Assembly (NCBI GenBank): GCA_039923155.1
Contig: JBDTDI010000318.1
Location: 1-14,010, forward strand
Length of the DNA: 14,010 bases
From: Rhodococcus_D sp039923155
GTDB lineage: Bacteria > Actinomycetota > Actinomycetes > Mycobacteriales > Mycobacteriaceae
Direction: 5' to 3'
The position numbers were made by a program, and so were the translations under genes. Each line of letters opens with the position of its first letter. Position 1 is the stretch's first letter. The notes under the pieces are model-generated. The model saw only the letters and a program-made list of their open reading frames with translations. It had not been told where the DNA came from and did not search any database. Shown here one piece after another: positions 1 through 7,335 of the stretch.

Positions 1-934
1 CACGCTGGATCTGCGACTGGTAGTCGTCGAAGGGCAGCGACCGGCCGCCGAAGAAGATGAGGATCAGGTACCGGAGCCCGATGGACAACCCGATCGACAC
101 CACCAGCTGGGCGATGAGCCCGGACCGGCGCCTGCGCAGCGGGCGCCAGATGGCCAGGTCGTTCAGCATCCCGACACCGACTCCGACCACGATGGCGATG
201 ATGGTCGCCGGGATGAGCTGTATTCCGAACTTGACGTTGATGACCCAGGCGATCACCGCGCCGAGGGTGACGAGCTCGCCGTGGGCGAAGTTGACCAGCC
301 CGGTGGTTCCGTAGATCAGGCTGAGCCCGATGGCGGTGATCGCGATGACCAGCCCGAAGCGCAGGCCGTCCACCGCCAGGTTCAGGAACTTCTGGACGAA
401 GGAGATGTTCGAGCCGGTGCGCTCCTTGCCGAAGGAGAACACGACGATGGAGAGCTGGCCGGGCTGGACCGAACGGGTCACCGCCTCCTGGACGCTGACC
501 CCCTTGGGCAGGGTGTCCTGGACCACGGAGAACTTGTAGCTGCCCGGCGAGACGACCAGCTTCCAGCGCCCCTTGTCGGTCGACTTGTCGGTGGCGACGA
601 CCTTGCCGGCGGTGTCCTCGGCCTGCACGGTCGCCCCAGCGACGAAACCGTCGGTGTTGCGCAGGGTCCCGGTGACCGTGATTCCGTCCTTGGGCGGCGT
701 GCTGGTCGGGGTGGCGCCCGCGCTCTCACTGGTCGAGGACTCGGTGCTGGAGCTCGGCACGCCCGAGGTCGGGGCGGAGGTGGCGCTCGGTGCGGAAGGC
801 GCCGTGGTCGTCTGCGCAACGGCAGGACCGGCGAGGGTCAGCAGGGTGAACACGCTCAGCACGAGCACGACGAGCAGGCGCCCGACGTGGTGACCGGGCG
901 GTGCACCCGGCGGGGTGGTCCGGGCAGGCGGCAC
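1..934 (-). CDS. livH: Branched-chain amino acid ABC transporter permease, LivH family, with exported N-terminal domain (3' partial)
   Basis: Reading the minus strand from a GTG at 934-932 gives 311 codons open to the window edge. Residues 1-40 look like a signal peptide or anchor: hydrophobic LLVVLVLSVFTLLTLAG, then an AVA-Q cleavage-like site. Residues 41-80 are a Ser/Thr/Pro/Ala linker. Residues 85-168 form a small beta-rich domain (GITVTGTLRNTDGFVAGATV, later GRWKLVVSPGSYKFSV) resembling carboxypeptidase-regulatory-like folds. From about residue 178 the LivH core begins, with the family hallmark LIYGTTGLVNFAHGEL at 206-221 and further hydrophobic segments. LivH normally pairs with LivM, LivG, LivF and a binding protein to import branched-chain amino acids or related solutes; those genes would lie beyond position 1. 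Family LivH proteins are about 290-310 residues, so roughly 170 N-terminal residues are extra. The start is fixed by GGAGGAG five bases before the GTG. The permease call is secure; the substrate is unknown. Confidence 0.9.
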   Translation of the reverse strand, partial: MPPARTTPPGAPPGHHVGRLLVVLVLSVFTLLTLAGPAVAQTTTAPSAPSATSAPTSGVPSSSTESSTSESAGATPTSTPPKDGITVTGTLRNTDGFVAGATVQAEDTAGKVVATDKSTDKGRWKLVVSPGSYKFSVVQDTLPKGVSVQEAVTRSVQPGQLSIVVFSFGKERTGSNISFVQKFLNLAVDGLRFGLVIAITAIGLSLIYGTTGLVNFAHGELVTLGAVIAWVINVKFGIQLIPATIIAIVVGVGVGMLNDLAIWRPLRRRRSGLIAQLVVSIGLSIGLRYLILIFFGGRSLPFDDYQSQIQR

Positions 935-939
935 TCGTA

Positions 940-946
940 CTCCTCC
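940..946 (-). promoter_or_regulatory. Shine-Dalgarno of livH
   Basis: The minus strand reads GGAGGAG here, five bases before the GTG at 934. It decides this start, which lies just upstream of a clear signal-peptide-like stretch. Confidence 0.8.
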
Positions 947-955
947 GTCGTTGTA

Positions 956-971
956 CCGATCGCGTGATCGG
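956..971. repeat. Inverted repeat CCGATC-GCGT-GATCGG in the livH leader
   Basis: Six-base perfect arms flank a four-base loop. It lies between the candidate livH -10 box and the livH ribosome binding site, so it could be an operator or an RNA hairpin. A second short inverted repeat, GGCCT-GA-AGGCC, lies at 999-1010 just upstream of the -10 box. Function is inferred only from position. Confidence 0.4.
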
Positions 972-990
972 CGCGTTGCGTGGTGGACGG

Positions 991-996
991 ACCATA
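991..996 (-). promoter_or_regulatory. Candidate -10 box of livH
   Basis: The minus strand reads TATGGT, fitting the actinobacterial TAnnnT pattern. Transcription would start near 984, giving a leader of about 50 nt that contains the inverted repeat at 956-971. No convincing -35 box is visible. Confidence 0.4.
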
Positions 997-1009
997 GCGG
1001 CCTGAAGGC

Positions 1010-1048
1010 CTGGTAATGGGGAGTCTTGAGGGATCGGTCTGGTAACGG
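1010..1048. repeat. Direct repeat CTGGTAAYGG in the livH-polA gap
   Basis: CTGGTAATGG at 1010-1019 recurs as CTGGTAACGG at 1039-1048, nine of ten bases identical and 29 bp apart. The pair lies upstream of both divergent promoters and could be a regulator-binding pair. Ten bases is short, so chance is possible. Confidence 0.3.
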
Positions 1049-1096
1049 TTCGGTGTCAGAGATCGCCGTCCGCTGGCGGGGCACACCCTCCGGTTG

Positions 1097-1127
1097 CTGT
1101 CCGACACCGTCCCTACACTCAGCGGTC
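1097..1127 (+). promoter_or_regulatory. Candidate polA promoter (leaderless)
   Basis: TACACT at 1114-1119 fits TAnnnT and lies eight bases before the ATG at 1128, so the transcript would begin at or next to the start codon. There is no Shine-Dalgarno. Eight bases upstream of the -10 box is CTGTCCGAC (1097-1105), sharing the TGTC-N-G core and the exact N8 spacing of the mycobacterial PafBC (RecA-independent damage) promoter motif, but with only five of nine bases matching. Confidence 0.5.
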
Positions 1128-3842
1128 ATGGCGACGTCCGGCGTGAAGACCCTGCTCCTGCTCGACGGCCACTCGCTGGCCTACCGGGCCTTCTTCGCCC
1201 TGCCGGCGGAGAACTTCCGCACCACCAGCGGCCAGACCACGAACGCGGTGTACGGCTTCACGTCCATGCTGATCAACCTGCTTCGTGACGAGGCGCCCAC
1301 CCACGTCGCGGCAGCCTTCGACGTGTCGCGGCAGACCTTCCGCGCCGACACCTACCCGGAGTACAAAGCCGGTCGCAGTGCCACTCCGGACGAGTTCCGG
1401 GGTCAGGTCGACATCACCAAGGACGTCCTCGGCGCCATGGGCATCCCGGTCATGGCCATCGCCGGCTTCGAGGCCGACGACGTCATCGCGACCCTCACCA
1501 CCCGGGCGACGGCCGAGGGCTTTCGGGTCCTGGTCTGCACCGGTGACCGTGACGCGCTGCAGCTGGTCACCGACGACGTGACCGTGCTCTACCCGCGCAA
1601 GGGCGTCTCGGAGCTGACCCGCTTCACCCCGGCGGAGGTGCAGGCCAAGTACGGCCTGAGCCCGGCCCAGTACCCGGACTTCGCGGCGCTGCGGGGCGAT
1701 CCGAGCGACAACCTGCCGGGGATCCCGGGAGTGGGGGAGAAGACGGCCGCGAAGTGGGTGACCACCTACGGGTCGCTCGCCGAGCTCGTCGAGCGGGTCG
1801 ACGAGGTGAAGGGCAAGGTCGGCGACGGGTTGCGGGCGAACCTGTCGTCAGTGCTGCGCAACCGTCAGCTCACCGAGCTCGTCCGTGACGTCGAGCTTCC
1901 CTACTCCCCTGACCAGCTGGCGCTGGCGCCCTGGGACCGTGAGCGCATCCACAGCCTGTTCGACGACCTCGAGTTCCGGGTGCTGCGCGATCGCCTGTTC
2001 AGCACGCTGAGCTCCTCGGAGCCCGAGGCGGACGAGGGCTTCGACGTTCGCGGTTCGGTGCTCGGGGCGGGTCAGGTGCGCGAGTGGCTGGACGACCACG
2101 CCCGCGACGGACTCCGGGTGGGGCTCTCGGTGACCGGGGACGGGCAGCCGGCCGGGGGCGACACCCGAGGGGTGGCCCTCGCGACGAGCGACGGGGAGGG
2201 CGCGTTCATCGACGTGACCGGGACGGACCCCGACGACGAGGCCGCGCTCGGGGCCTGGCTCGGCGATGCCGCAGTGCCCAAGGCGGTGCACGAGCTCAAG
2301 CGCGCGCTGCACGCCACCCGTGGACGAGGGTGGTCGCTGCTCGGCACCACCAGCGACACCGCGCTCGCCGCGTACCTGGTGCGCCCCGGTCAGCGCAGCT
2401 TCGACCTGGCCGATCTGGCGCTGCGCAACCTGCACCGCGAGCTGCGCCTCGACGACGCGGCCGACGACGGCCAGCTGTCGCTGCTCGGGGCCGCCGGCGA
2501 GGAGACCGATCCGGATGCGGCGGAAGCGGATCGGGTTGCCACGGCGGAGATCGTGCGGGCGCGCGCGGTGCTCGACCTTGCGGCGGCGCTGGACACCGAG
2601 CTGGATGCGATCTCCGAGACCGCGCTGCTGACGGACATGGAGCTCCCGCTGCTCACGGTGCTGGCCGAGCTCGAGGCGGCCGGGATCGCCATCGACTCCG
2701 ACCACCTGACCGATCTGCAGTCCGGCTTCGCCGCCCAGGTGGCCGATGCCGCTGCCTCCGCCTACGAGGTGATCGGCAAGGAGATCAACCTCGGTTCGCC
2801 CAAGCAGCTGCAGGTGGTGCTGTTCGACGAGCTGGAGATGCCGAAGACCAAGCGCACCAAGACCGGGTACACCACGGACGCGGCAGCGCTGGAGAACCTG
2901 TTCGCCGCGACGGGTCACCCGTTCCTGGAGCACCTGTTGGCCCACCGGGACGCGACCCGGCTCAAGGTCACCGTCGACGGGCTGCTGAAGTCGGTCGCCG
3001 CGGACGGCCGCATCCACACCACCTTCAACCAGACCATCGCGGCCACGGGACGACTGTCCTCGACCGAGCCGAACCTGCAGAACATCCCGGTGCGCACCGA
3101 GGCGGGCCGCCGCATCCGGGCGGGCTTCGTCGTGGGCAGCGGCTTCGACACCCTGCTGACGGCGGACTACAGCCAGATCGAGATGCGGATCATGGCGCAC
3201 CTGTCCGGTGACGCCGGGCTGATCGAGGCCTTCAACACCGGGGAGGACCTGCACTCCTTCGTCGGGGCGCGAGCGTTCGGGGTGCCCATCGACGAGGTGA
3301 CCCCCGAGCTGCGCCGCAGGGTCAAGGCGATGAGCTACGGCTTGGCCTACGGACTGTCCGCCTTCGGCCTGGCCGCCCAGCTGGGCATCTCCGCCGAGGA
3401 GGCCCGCGAGCAGATGGAGGCCTACTTCACCCGTTTCGGCGGAGTGCGCGACTACCTGCACGCAGTGGTGGACCAGGCCCGCAAGGACGGCTACACCTCC
3501 ACCCTGTTCGGGCGCCGCCGCTACCTGCCCGACCTGACCTCGGACAACCGCCAGCGCCGCGAGGTGGCTGAGCGGGCCGCGCTCAACGCCCCCATCCAGG
3601 GCAGCGCAGCCGACATCATCAAGGTCGCGATGCTGGGGGTGCAGCGCGCGCTCGTCGAGCAGGGGCTGCGCTCGCGGATGCTGCTGCAGGTCCACGACGA
3701 GCTGCTGCTGGAGGTGGTCACCGACGAGCGCGTGGCCGTGGAGGAGCTCGTGCGCGAGCAGATGGGCGCCGCCTACGCCCTGGACGTTCCCCTGGAGGTG
3801 TCCGTGGGCACGGGTCGCAGCTGGGACGACGCCGCCCACTGA
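1128..3842 (+). CDS. polA: DNA polymerase I
   Basis: 904 residues, about the mycobacterial length. The N-terminal 5'-nuclease domain (about 1-300) shows DGHSLAYRAFF with D13, EADD at 115-118 and the DPSDNLPGIPGVGEKTA helix-hairpin-helix loop near 191. A central region (about 340-500) aligns with the 3'-5' exonuclease but lacks most acidic catalytic residues: GLSVTGDG stands where E. coli has DTETD. It should therefore not proofread, as known for actinobacterial and Thermus-type Pol I. The polymerase domain has motif A DYSQIEMRI (D680), motif B RRVKAMSYGLAYG (K733, Y737) and motif C VHDELLLEV (H856, D857). The enzyme fills gaps in excision repair and replaces Okazaki primers. I chose the ATG at 1128 over an in-frame codon at 1026 because the family begins at about this point and a -10 box lies eight bases before it. 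It is divergent from livH and convergent with the methyltransferase gene. Confidence 0.97.
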   Translation: MATSGVKTLLLLDGHSLAYRAFFALPAENFRTTSGQTTNAVYGFTSMLINLLRDEAPTHVAAAFDVSRQTFRADTYPEYKAGRSATPDEFRGQVDITKDVLGAMGIPVMAIAGFEADDVIATLTTRATAEGFRVLVCTGDRDALQLVTDDVTVLYPRKGVSELTRFTPAEVQAKYGLSPAQYPDFAALRGDPSDNLPGIPGVGEKTAAKWVTTYGSLAELVERVDEVKGKVGDGLRANLSSVLRNRQLTELVRDVELPYSPDQLALAPWDRERIHSLFDDLEFRVLRDRLFSTLSSSEPEADEGFDVRGSVLGAGQVREWLDDHARDGLRVGLSVTGDGQPAGGDTRGVALATSDGEGAFIDVTGTDPDDEAALGAWLGDAAVPKAVHELKRALHATRGRGWSLLGTTSDTALAAYLVRPGQRSFDLADLALRNLHRELRLDDAADDGQLSLLGAAGEETDPDAAEADRVATAEIVRARAVLDLAAALDTELDAISETALLTDMELPLLTVLAELEAAGIAIDSDHLTDLQSGFAAQVADAAASAYEVIGKEINLGSPKQLQVVLFDELEMPKTKRTKTGYTTDAAALENLFAATGHPFLEHLLAHRDATRLKVTVDGLLKSVAADGRIHTTFNQTIAATGRLSSTEPNLQNIPVRTEAGRRIRAGFVVGSGFDTLLTADYSQIEMRIMAHLSGDAGLIEAFNTGEDLHSFVGARAFGVPIDEVTPELRRRVKAMSYGLAYGLSAFGLAAQLGISAEEAREQMEAYFTRFGGVRDYLHAVVDQARKDGYTSTLFGRRRYLPDLTSDNRQRREVAERAALNAPIQGSAADIIKVAMLGVQRALVEQGLRSRMLLQVHDELLLEVVTDERVAVEELVREQMGAAYALDVPLEVSVGTGRSWDDAAH

Positions 3843-3871
3843 CCCCCGCCCGCCCGCGACCCGCCGACAAG

Positions 3872-3906
3872 CACCTCGCGCCCCCGGGTACAGCTCGGCG
3901 CGGGTG
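3872..3906. terminator. Hairpin between convergent polA and methyltransferase genes
   Basis: CACC-T-CGCGCC (3872-3882) pairs with GGCGCGGGTG (3897-3906): ten base pairs with one bulged T and a 14-nt loop. There is no T-run. Its place between two converging genes suggests termination for either strand. A 12-bp-period duplication (GGGGCCAGGCA at 3906-3916 and 3918-3928) follows it. Confidence 0.45.
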
Positions 3907-3934
3907 GGGCCAGGCAGGGGGCCAGGCAGGGGGC

Positions 3935-4882
3935 TCAGCCAGGTTTGCGACAGCTGAAGATCGCGGTGCCCGGGAACAGCTCGCCCCGCAGCGGGCTCCA
4001 CTGCCCCCACTCGCGCTGCAGCTCCTCCGGCCACTCCGGCTCCACCAGGTCGACCAGCGTCAGCCCGGCGGCCACTATCTCCCGCACCCGGTCCCCGACG
4101 GTGCGGTGGTGCTCGGCGTAGACCACCACGCCCGCGTCGTCGACCTCGACGTAGGGGGTCCGGTCGAAGTAGGGGATCGACGCAGTGAGGCCGGCGGGGC
4201 CGGGGTCGTCGGGGAACACCCAGCGCATGGGGTGGTTCACCGAGAACACCCACCGGCCACCCGGGCGCAGCACCCTGGCCACCTCGGCCATCACCACCCC
4301 GGAGTCGGCGACGAAGGGCACGGCGCCGAACGCCGAGCAGGCGACGTCGAAGCTGGCGTCGGCGAACGGCAGGGCGTCGGCGGTGGCCTGGACCAGGCTT
4401 GCCGCCGGACCACCCGCCCGCATCGCCGTGGTCCCGCGGGCGAGCATCGCGGCGGACAGGTCGACACCCACCACCCTGGCGCCACGCCCGGCGAGCCAGC
4501 GTGCGCACGGCGCCGACCCGCACCCCACCTCGAGCACGTCGCGACCGGCCACCTCACCCAGCAGCCCCACGTCGCCCTCGTGCAGTCCCTCCGGGCACCA
4601 GACGAACTCTCCGGCCGGAGAGTCGACGCCCAGGAACTCCGCGTGGGTGCGGTGGTAGTCCTCTGCATCGGCGTCCCACCAGGCGCGGTTGGCGCGCACG
4701 CTCTCGGACGCGGTGAGCGGTCGGCGCCCAGGGCCGAGCGCTCCGAGTGCCGCGGTGGCCCCGGCGTGGCGCGCAGGGGGGTCCAGCTCGGTGGCGTCTA
4801 CCTCGGTGGCGTCTACCTCGGTGGCGTCACCCGCACAGGCCTCGGTCTGGTCGGGGGAGGGGGAGCCCGGTCCCAGCATCAT
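3935..4882 (-). CDS. Class I SAM-dependent methyltransferase
   Basis: 315 residues with a typical Rossmann-type methyltransferase domain: motif I VLEVGCGSAP (116-125), the acidic residue D141 in VVGVDLS, ADALPFADASFDVACSAF (168-185) and LRPGGRWVFSVNHPM (205-219). The substrate cannot be told; the family includes small-molecule, quinone and lipid methylases. Residues 1-55 are low-complexity and include three DATEV/L repeats, so they are probably a dispensable extension. Two adjacent ATGs exist, at 4882 and 4879. GGAG at 4888-4885 lies only two bases from the first and five from the second, so initiation at 4879 may be preferred. A methyltransferase between polA and rpsA recurs in related actinomycetes, as far as I recall. 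It is divergent from rpsA. Confidence 0.88.
   Translation of the reverse strand: MMLGPGSPSPDQTEACAGDATEVDATEVDATELDPPARHAGATAALGALGPGRRPLTASESVRANRAWWDADAEDYHRTHAEFLGVDSPAGEFVWCPEGLHEGDVGLLGEVAGRDVLEVGCGSAPCARWLAGRGARVVGVDLSAAMLARGTTAMRAGGPAASLVQATADALPFADASFDVACSAFGAVPFVADSGVVMAEVARVLRPGGRWVFSVNHPMRWVFPDDPGPAGLTASIPYFDRTPYVEVDDAGVVVYAEHHRTVGDRVREIVAAGLTLVDLVEPEWPEELQREWGQWSPLRGELFPGTAIFSCRKPG
4785..4829. repeat. Three tandem 15-bp repeats inside the methyltransferase gene
   Basis: Three units of 15 bp (4785-4799, 4800-4814, 4815-4829), based on ACCTCGGTGGCGTCT with changes only at the outer ends. On the minus strand they encode DATEV-DATEV-DATEL at residues 19-33. The unit is a multiple of three, so copy-number change would alter length without shifting frame. 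Confidence 0.85.
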
Positions 4883-4914
4883 CGCTCCACTTCAGAAGGG
4901 TTGCGCCGGGAGAT

Positions 4915-4950
4915 CGGGGTTTGGTCCCCGTGCGGCGCGCCGCGTAGTCT
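4915..4950 (+). promoter_or_regulatory. Candidate rpsA promoter region
   Basis: TTGGTC (4921-4926) and TAGTCT (4945-4950) are separated by 18 bp, a plausible weak sigma-70-type promoter. It would give a leader of about 145 nt before rpsA. A perfect 12-bp palindrome GCGGCGCGCCGC (4932-4943) fills the spacer, and CGGGG/CCCCG arms (4915-4919, 4926-4930) overlap the -35 box. These could be protein-binding sites. The same DNA must hold the methyltransferase promoter on the other strand, which I could not identify. Confidence 0.35.
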
Positions 4951-4960
4951 GACCTGACGC

Positions 4961-5009
4961 GTGTCCGCAGGGCTGTAGCGGGTCCTCCTCGTCGGAGCTC
5001 CGCGGACGC
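4961..5009 (+). promoter_or_regulatory. Structured 5' leader of rpsA
   Basis: GTGTCCGC (4961-4968) can pair with GCGGACGC (5002-5009), seven Watson-Crick pairs and one G-U, closing a 33-nt loop. The loop holds a smaller CTCC/GGAG hairpin. E. coli S1 is known to repress its own translation through its leader; a similar role here is inference. The Shine-Dalgarno GGAG at 5087-5090 lies 11 bases before the ATG. Confidence 0.35.
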
Positions 5010-5101
5010 ACGAACGTTCCTCGTACCACACGTCTTGCCGAACACCTGTCCTGGAAGAACACCGTCCACCTACCTCAACCCCCTCCGGAGCACTCCACAA
5101 C

Positions 5102-6601
5102 ATGCCCTCCACCACCCTCTCCTCGACGAGCCCCCAGGTCGCGATCAACGACATCGGCTCGGCCGAGGACTTCATGGCGGCCATCGACGCGACGATCAAG
5201 TACTTCAACGATGGCGACATCGTCGAGGGCACGATCGTCAAGGTCGACCGCGACGAGGTCCTGCTCGACATCGGTTACAAGACCGAAGGCGTGATCCCCT
5301 CCCGTGAGCTCTCCATCAAGCACGACGTCGACCCCAACGAGGTCGTCACCGTCGGTGATGTCGTCGAGGCGCTCGTCCTCACCAAGGAGGACAAGGAAGG
5401 CCGCCTCATCCTGTCCAAGAAGCGCGCGCAGTACGAGCGCGCGTGGGGCACGATCGAGGAGCTGAAGGAGGCGGACGAGCCCGTCAAGGGGACCGTCATC
5501 GAGGTGGTCAAGGGTGGTCTCATCCTGGACATCGGCCTGCGTGGCTTCCTCCCGGCGTCGCTGGTGGAGATGCGCCGCGTGCGTGACCTGCAGCCCTACG
5601 TGGGCCAGGAGATCGAGGCCAAGATCATCGAGCTGGACAAGAACCGCAACAACGTGGTCCTCTCCCGTCGGGCGTGGCTCGAGCAGACCCAGTCGGCCGT
5701 GCGCAGCGAGTTCCTCAACCAGCTGCAGAAGGGTCAGGTCCGCAAGGGCGTCGTGTCCTCCATCGTCAACTTCGGTGCCTTCGTGGACCTGGGTGGCGTC
5801 GACGGCCTGGTGCACGTCTCCGAGCTGTCCTGGAAGCACATCGACCACCCCTCCGAGGTCGTCGAGGTGGGCACCGAGGTCACCGTCGAGGTGCTCGACG
5901 TCGACCTCGACCGCGAGCGGGTGTCGCTGTCGCTCAAAGCGACCCAGGAAGACCCGTGGCGTCAGTTTGCCCGTACGCACGCCATCGGCCAGATCGTGCC
6001 CGGCAAGGCAACCAAGCTCGTGCCCTTCGGTGCGTTCGTCCGGGTGGACGAGGGCATCGAGGGTCTGGTCCACATCTCCGAGCTGGCCGAGCGTCACGTC
6101 GACCTGCCCGACCAGGTGGTGGGCGTCGGCGACGACGTCATGGTCAAGGTCATCGACATCGACCTCGAGCGTCGTCGGATCTCGCTGAGCCTCAAGCAGG
6201 CCAACGAGGACTTCCTGGCCGACTTCGACCCGTCGAAGTACGGCATGGCCGACTCCTACGACGACGCGGGCAACTACATCTTCCCGGAGGGCTTCGACTC
6301 CGAGACGAACGAGTGGCTCGAGGGTTACGACTCCCAGCGCGAGGACTGGGAGCGTCGTTACGCCGAGGCCGAGCGTCGCCACGCGGCGCACAAGGTGCAG
6401 GTGGAGAAGTCGATCAAGGACGAGGCCGAGGCCGCGAGCGAGACCAACTACTCCTCCGAGACCGGCGTCAGCAACGACGGCGACGACGACGATTCCGCGA
6501 CCAGCGACCCGGGTCAGGGCGCGCCGGCCGCCAGTGGTGGTTCGCTCGCCAGCGACGCCCAGCTCGCCGCGCTGCGCGAGAAGCTGTCCGGCGGCGCCTG
6601 A
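5102..6601 (+). CDS. rpsA: 30S ribosomal protein S1
   Basis: 499 residues with the four S1 domains typical of actinobacteria, against six in E. coli: about 36-107, 126-190, 211-279 and 296-365. Clear S1 signatures include GVVSSIVNFGAFVDLGGVDG and KATKLVPFGAFVRVDEGIEG. S1 binds mRNA on the 30S subunit and aids initiation. Nearly the whole protein up to about 430 reads like M. tuberculosis RpsA (481 residues). The tail is variable, with a coiled acidic stretch and NDGDDDDSATSD at 459-469, then the conserved end GGSLASDAQLAALREKL. The Lys and two Phe in GKATKLVPFGAF correspond to residues proposed, with dispute, to bind pyrazinoic acid in M. tuberculosis. The ATG at 5102 begins MPST, as in relatives. 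It stands alone, with its own leader and terminator. Confidence 0.98.
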   Translation: MPSTTLSSTSPQVAINDIGSAEDFMAAIDATIKYFNDGDIVEGTIVKVDRDEVLLDIGYKTEGVIPSRELSIKHDVDPNEVVTVGDVVEALVLTKEDKEGRLILSKKRAQYERAWGTIEELKEADEPVKGTVIEVVKGGLILDIGLRGFLPASLVEMRRVRDLQPYVGQEIEAKIIELDKNRNNVVLSRRAWLEQTQSAVRSEFLNQLQKGQVRKGVVSSIVNFGAFVDLGGVDGLVHVSELSWKHIDHPSEVVEVGTEVTVEVLDVDLDRERVSLSLKATQEDPWRQFARTHAIGQIVPGKATKLVPFGAFVRVDEGIEGLVHISELAERHVDLPDQVVGVGDDVMVKVIDIDLERRRISLSLKQANEDFLADFDPSKYGMADSYDDAGNYIFPEGFDSETNEWLEGYDSQREDWERRYAEAERRHAAHKVQVEKSIKDEAEAASETNYSSETGVSNDGDDDDSATSDPGQGAPAASGGSLASDAQLAALREKLSGGA

Positions 6602-6612
6602 GCCAGGCAGCA

Positions 6613-6665
6613 CGACACCAGCGCGAGCCCCGTCCGAACCTTCGGACGGGGCTCGCGTTGTGTCG
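6613..6665 (+). terminator. Strong hairpin terminator after rpsA
   Basis: CGCGAGCCCCGTCCGAA (6622-6638) and its perfect complement (6641-6657) form a 17-bp stem with only two bases between the arms. CGACAC (6613-6618) and GTGTCG (6660-6665) extend it across a small internal loop. It begins 12 bases after the rpsA stop. The tail TTGTGT is a poor U-tract, as is usual in actinobacteria. Confidence 0.88.
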
Positions 6666-6715
6666 CAACCTGGTCACGGTCGTGCGTCGCGAGCCGGCGA
6701 GGCGGGATGAGCCAC

Positions 6716-6728
6716 TAAATTCGCGGTC
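6716..6728 (+). promoter_or_regulatory. Candidate -10 box of the lipoprotein gene (leaderless)
   Basis: TAAATT (6716-6721) is followed by seven bases and then the ATG at 6729, so the transcript would start at the start codon. No Shine-Dalgarno precedes it. This is one of the best -10 boxes in the window. Confidence 0.55.
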
Positions 6729-7319
6729 ATGTTCCGTCGGATCGCCGTCCTGTTGTGCGTGCTCAGCGTCGCTGCGTGCACCCGCACCCCCGCAGCGGAT
6801 CCGCCGGTGATCGTGCCGACGGTGCCCCTTCCGCCCACCACCACCGTGCCGACGACAACCGCAGCACCCACCGTGACCAGCAGCTGCGCCGAGGTCGTCC
6901 CCGGCGACCAGCTCGACCTCATCCTGGGCCGGCCGTGGTCGTCGGTGGTCAGCGTCATCATCGGGGTGCCGGTGCCCGACATCGGGCGCACCGGCCAGAT
7001 CACCTGTCGCTACGGCGCGCCGGTTCAGGGGGCGTACCCGGTCGAGATCAGCCTCAACAGCTACACGTCGGCAGCGACGGCCACCGAGCGCCTCGACGTG
7101 ACGGTGGCGGCGGCCGAGCGGCAAGGGATCGGCTCGCGGCGCCTCCCGGCCGGTGGGGCGGACGGTCTGTACATCCCGTACCCGACGGGGGCCACCGTCG
7201 TCGCTGCTGCGGGGATCTACTCGGTGGCGGTGACGCTCGGCCCCCGCTCGGTGCCCGACCAGGGCGACGTCCGCTCGGCAAAGCTGGCCGGGGTGGTGCT
7301 CGCCCAGGCCGGGGTCTGA
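6729..7319 (+). CDS. Predicted small cell-envelope lipoprotein, DUF3558-like layout
   Basis: 196 residues. The N terminus MFRRIAVLLCVLSVAAC is a lipoprotein signal peptide with lipobox VAAC; C17 would be lipidated after signal peptidase II cleavage. Residues 18-50 are a Pro/Thr/Val linker, then a globular domain with two cysteines (C53 in SSCAEVV, C93 in ITCRYG) that could form a disulfide. This layout resembles the actinobacterial DUF3558 family (a Cys, a short helical EVxxLLG-like segment, a second Cys before an aromatic strand), but I cannot confirm membership. It would be anchored outside the membrane; the function is unknown. It has its own promoter after the rpsA terminator and converges with the 73-residue gene, whose stop is only 16 bp away. 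Confidence 0.85.
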   Translation: MFRRIAVLLCVLSVAACTRTPAADPPVIVPTVPLPPTTTVPTTTAAPTVTSSCAEVVPGDQLDLILGRPWSSVVSVIIGVPVPDIGRTGQITCRYGAPVQGAYPVEISLNSYTSAATATERLDVTVAAAERQGIGSRRLPAGGADGLYIPYPTGATVVAAAGIYSVAVTLGPRSVPDQGDVRSAKLAGVVLAQAGV

Positions 7320-7335
7320 CCCGCTCGCCCCAGGC

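Noticed and set aside
281..967. 228-codon plus-strand open frame across livH
   Set aside because: The opposite strand encodes a clear LivH protein; this frame has a GC-shadow composition.
1026..1127. Upstream in-frame start for polA adding 34 residues
   Set aside because: The extra residues are unlike known Pol I N termini, and a good -10 box lies eight bases before the ATG at 1128.
3906..3930. Short G-rich tandem duplication after polA as a CRISPR-like or regulatory repeat
   Set aside because: There are only two copies of a 12-bp unit with no spacers; simple slippage is enough.
1848..4523. Long minus-strand open frame of 891 codons antisense to polA and overlapping the methyltransferase gene
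   Set aside because: Its translation is low-complexity, Arg/Gly/Val/His-rich and matches no family. It is a by-product of high GC opposite a well-supported polA.
5012..5019. GAACGTTC palindrome in the rpsA leader as a LexA box
   Set aside because: The mycobacterial LexA site needs four bases between GAAC and GTTC; here there are none.
5075..6613. 512-codon minus-strand open frame antisense to rpsA
   Set aside because: The composition (Val, Leu, Asp, His) mirrors the rpsA codons; there is no ribosome binding site and no domain.
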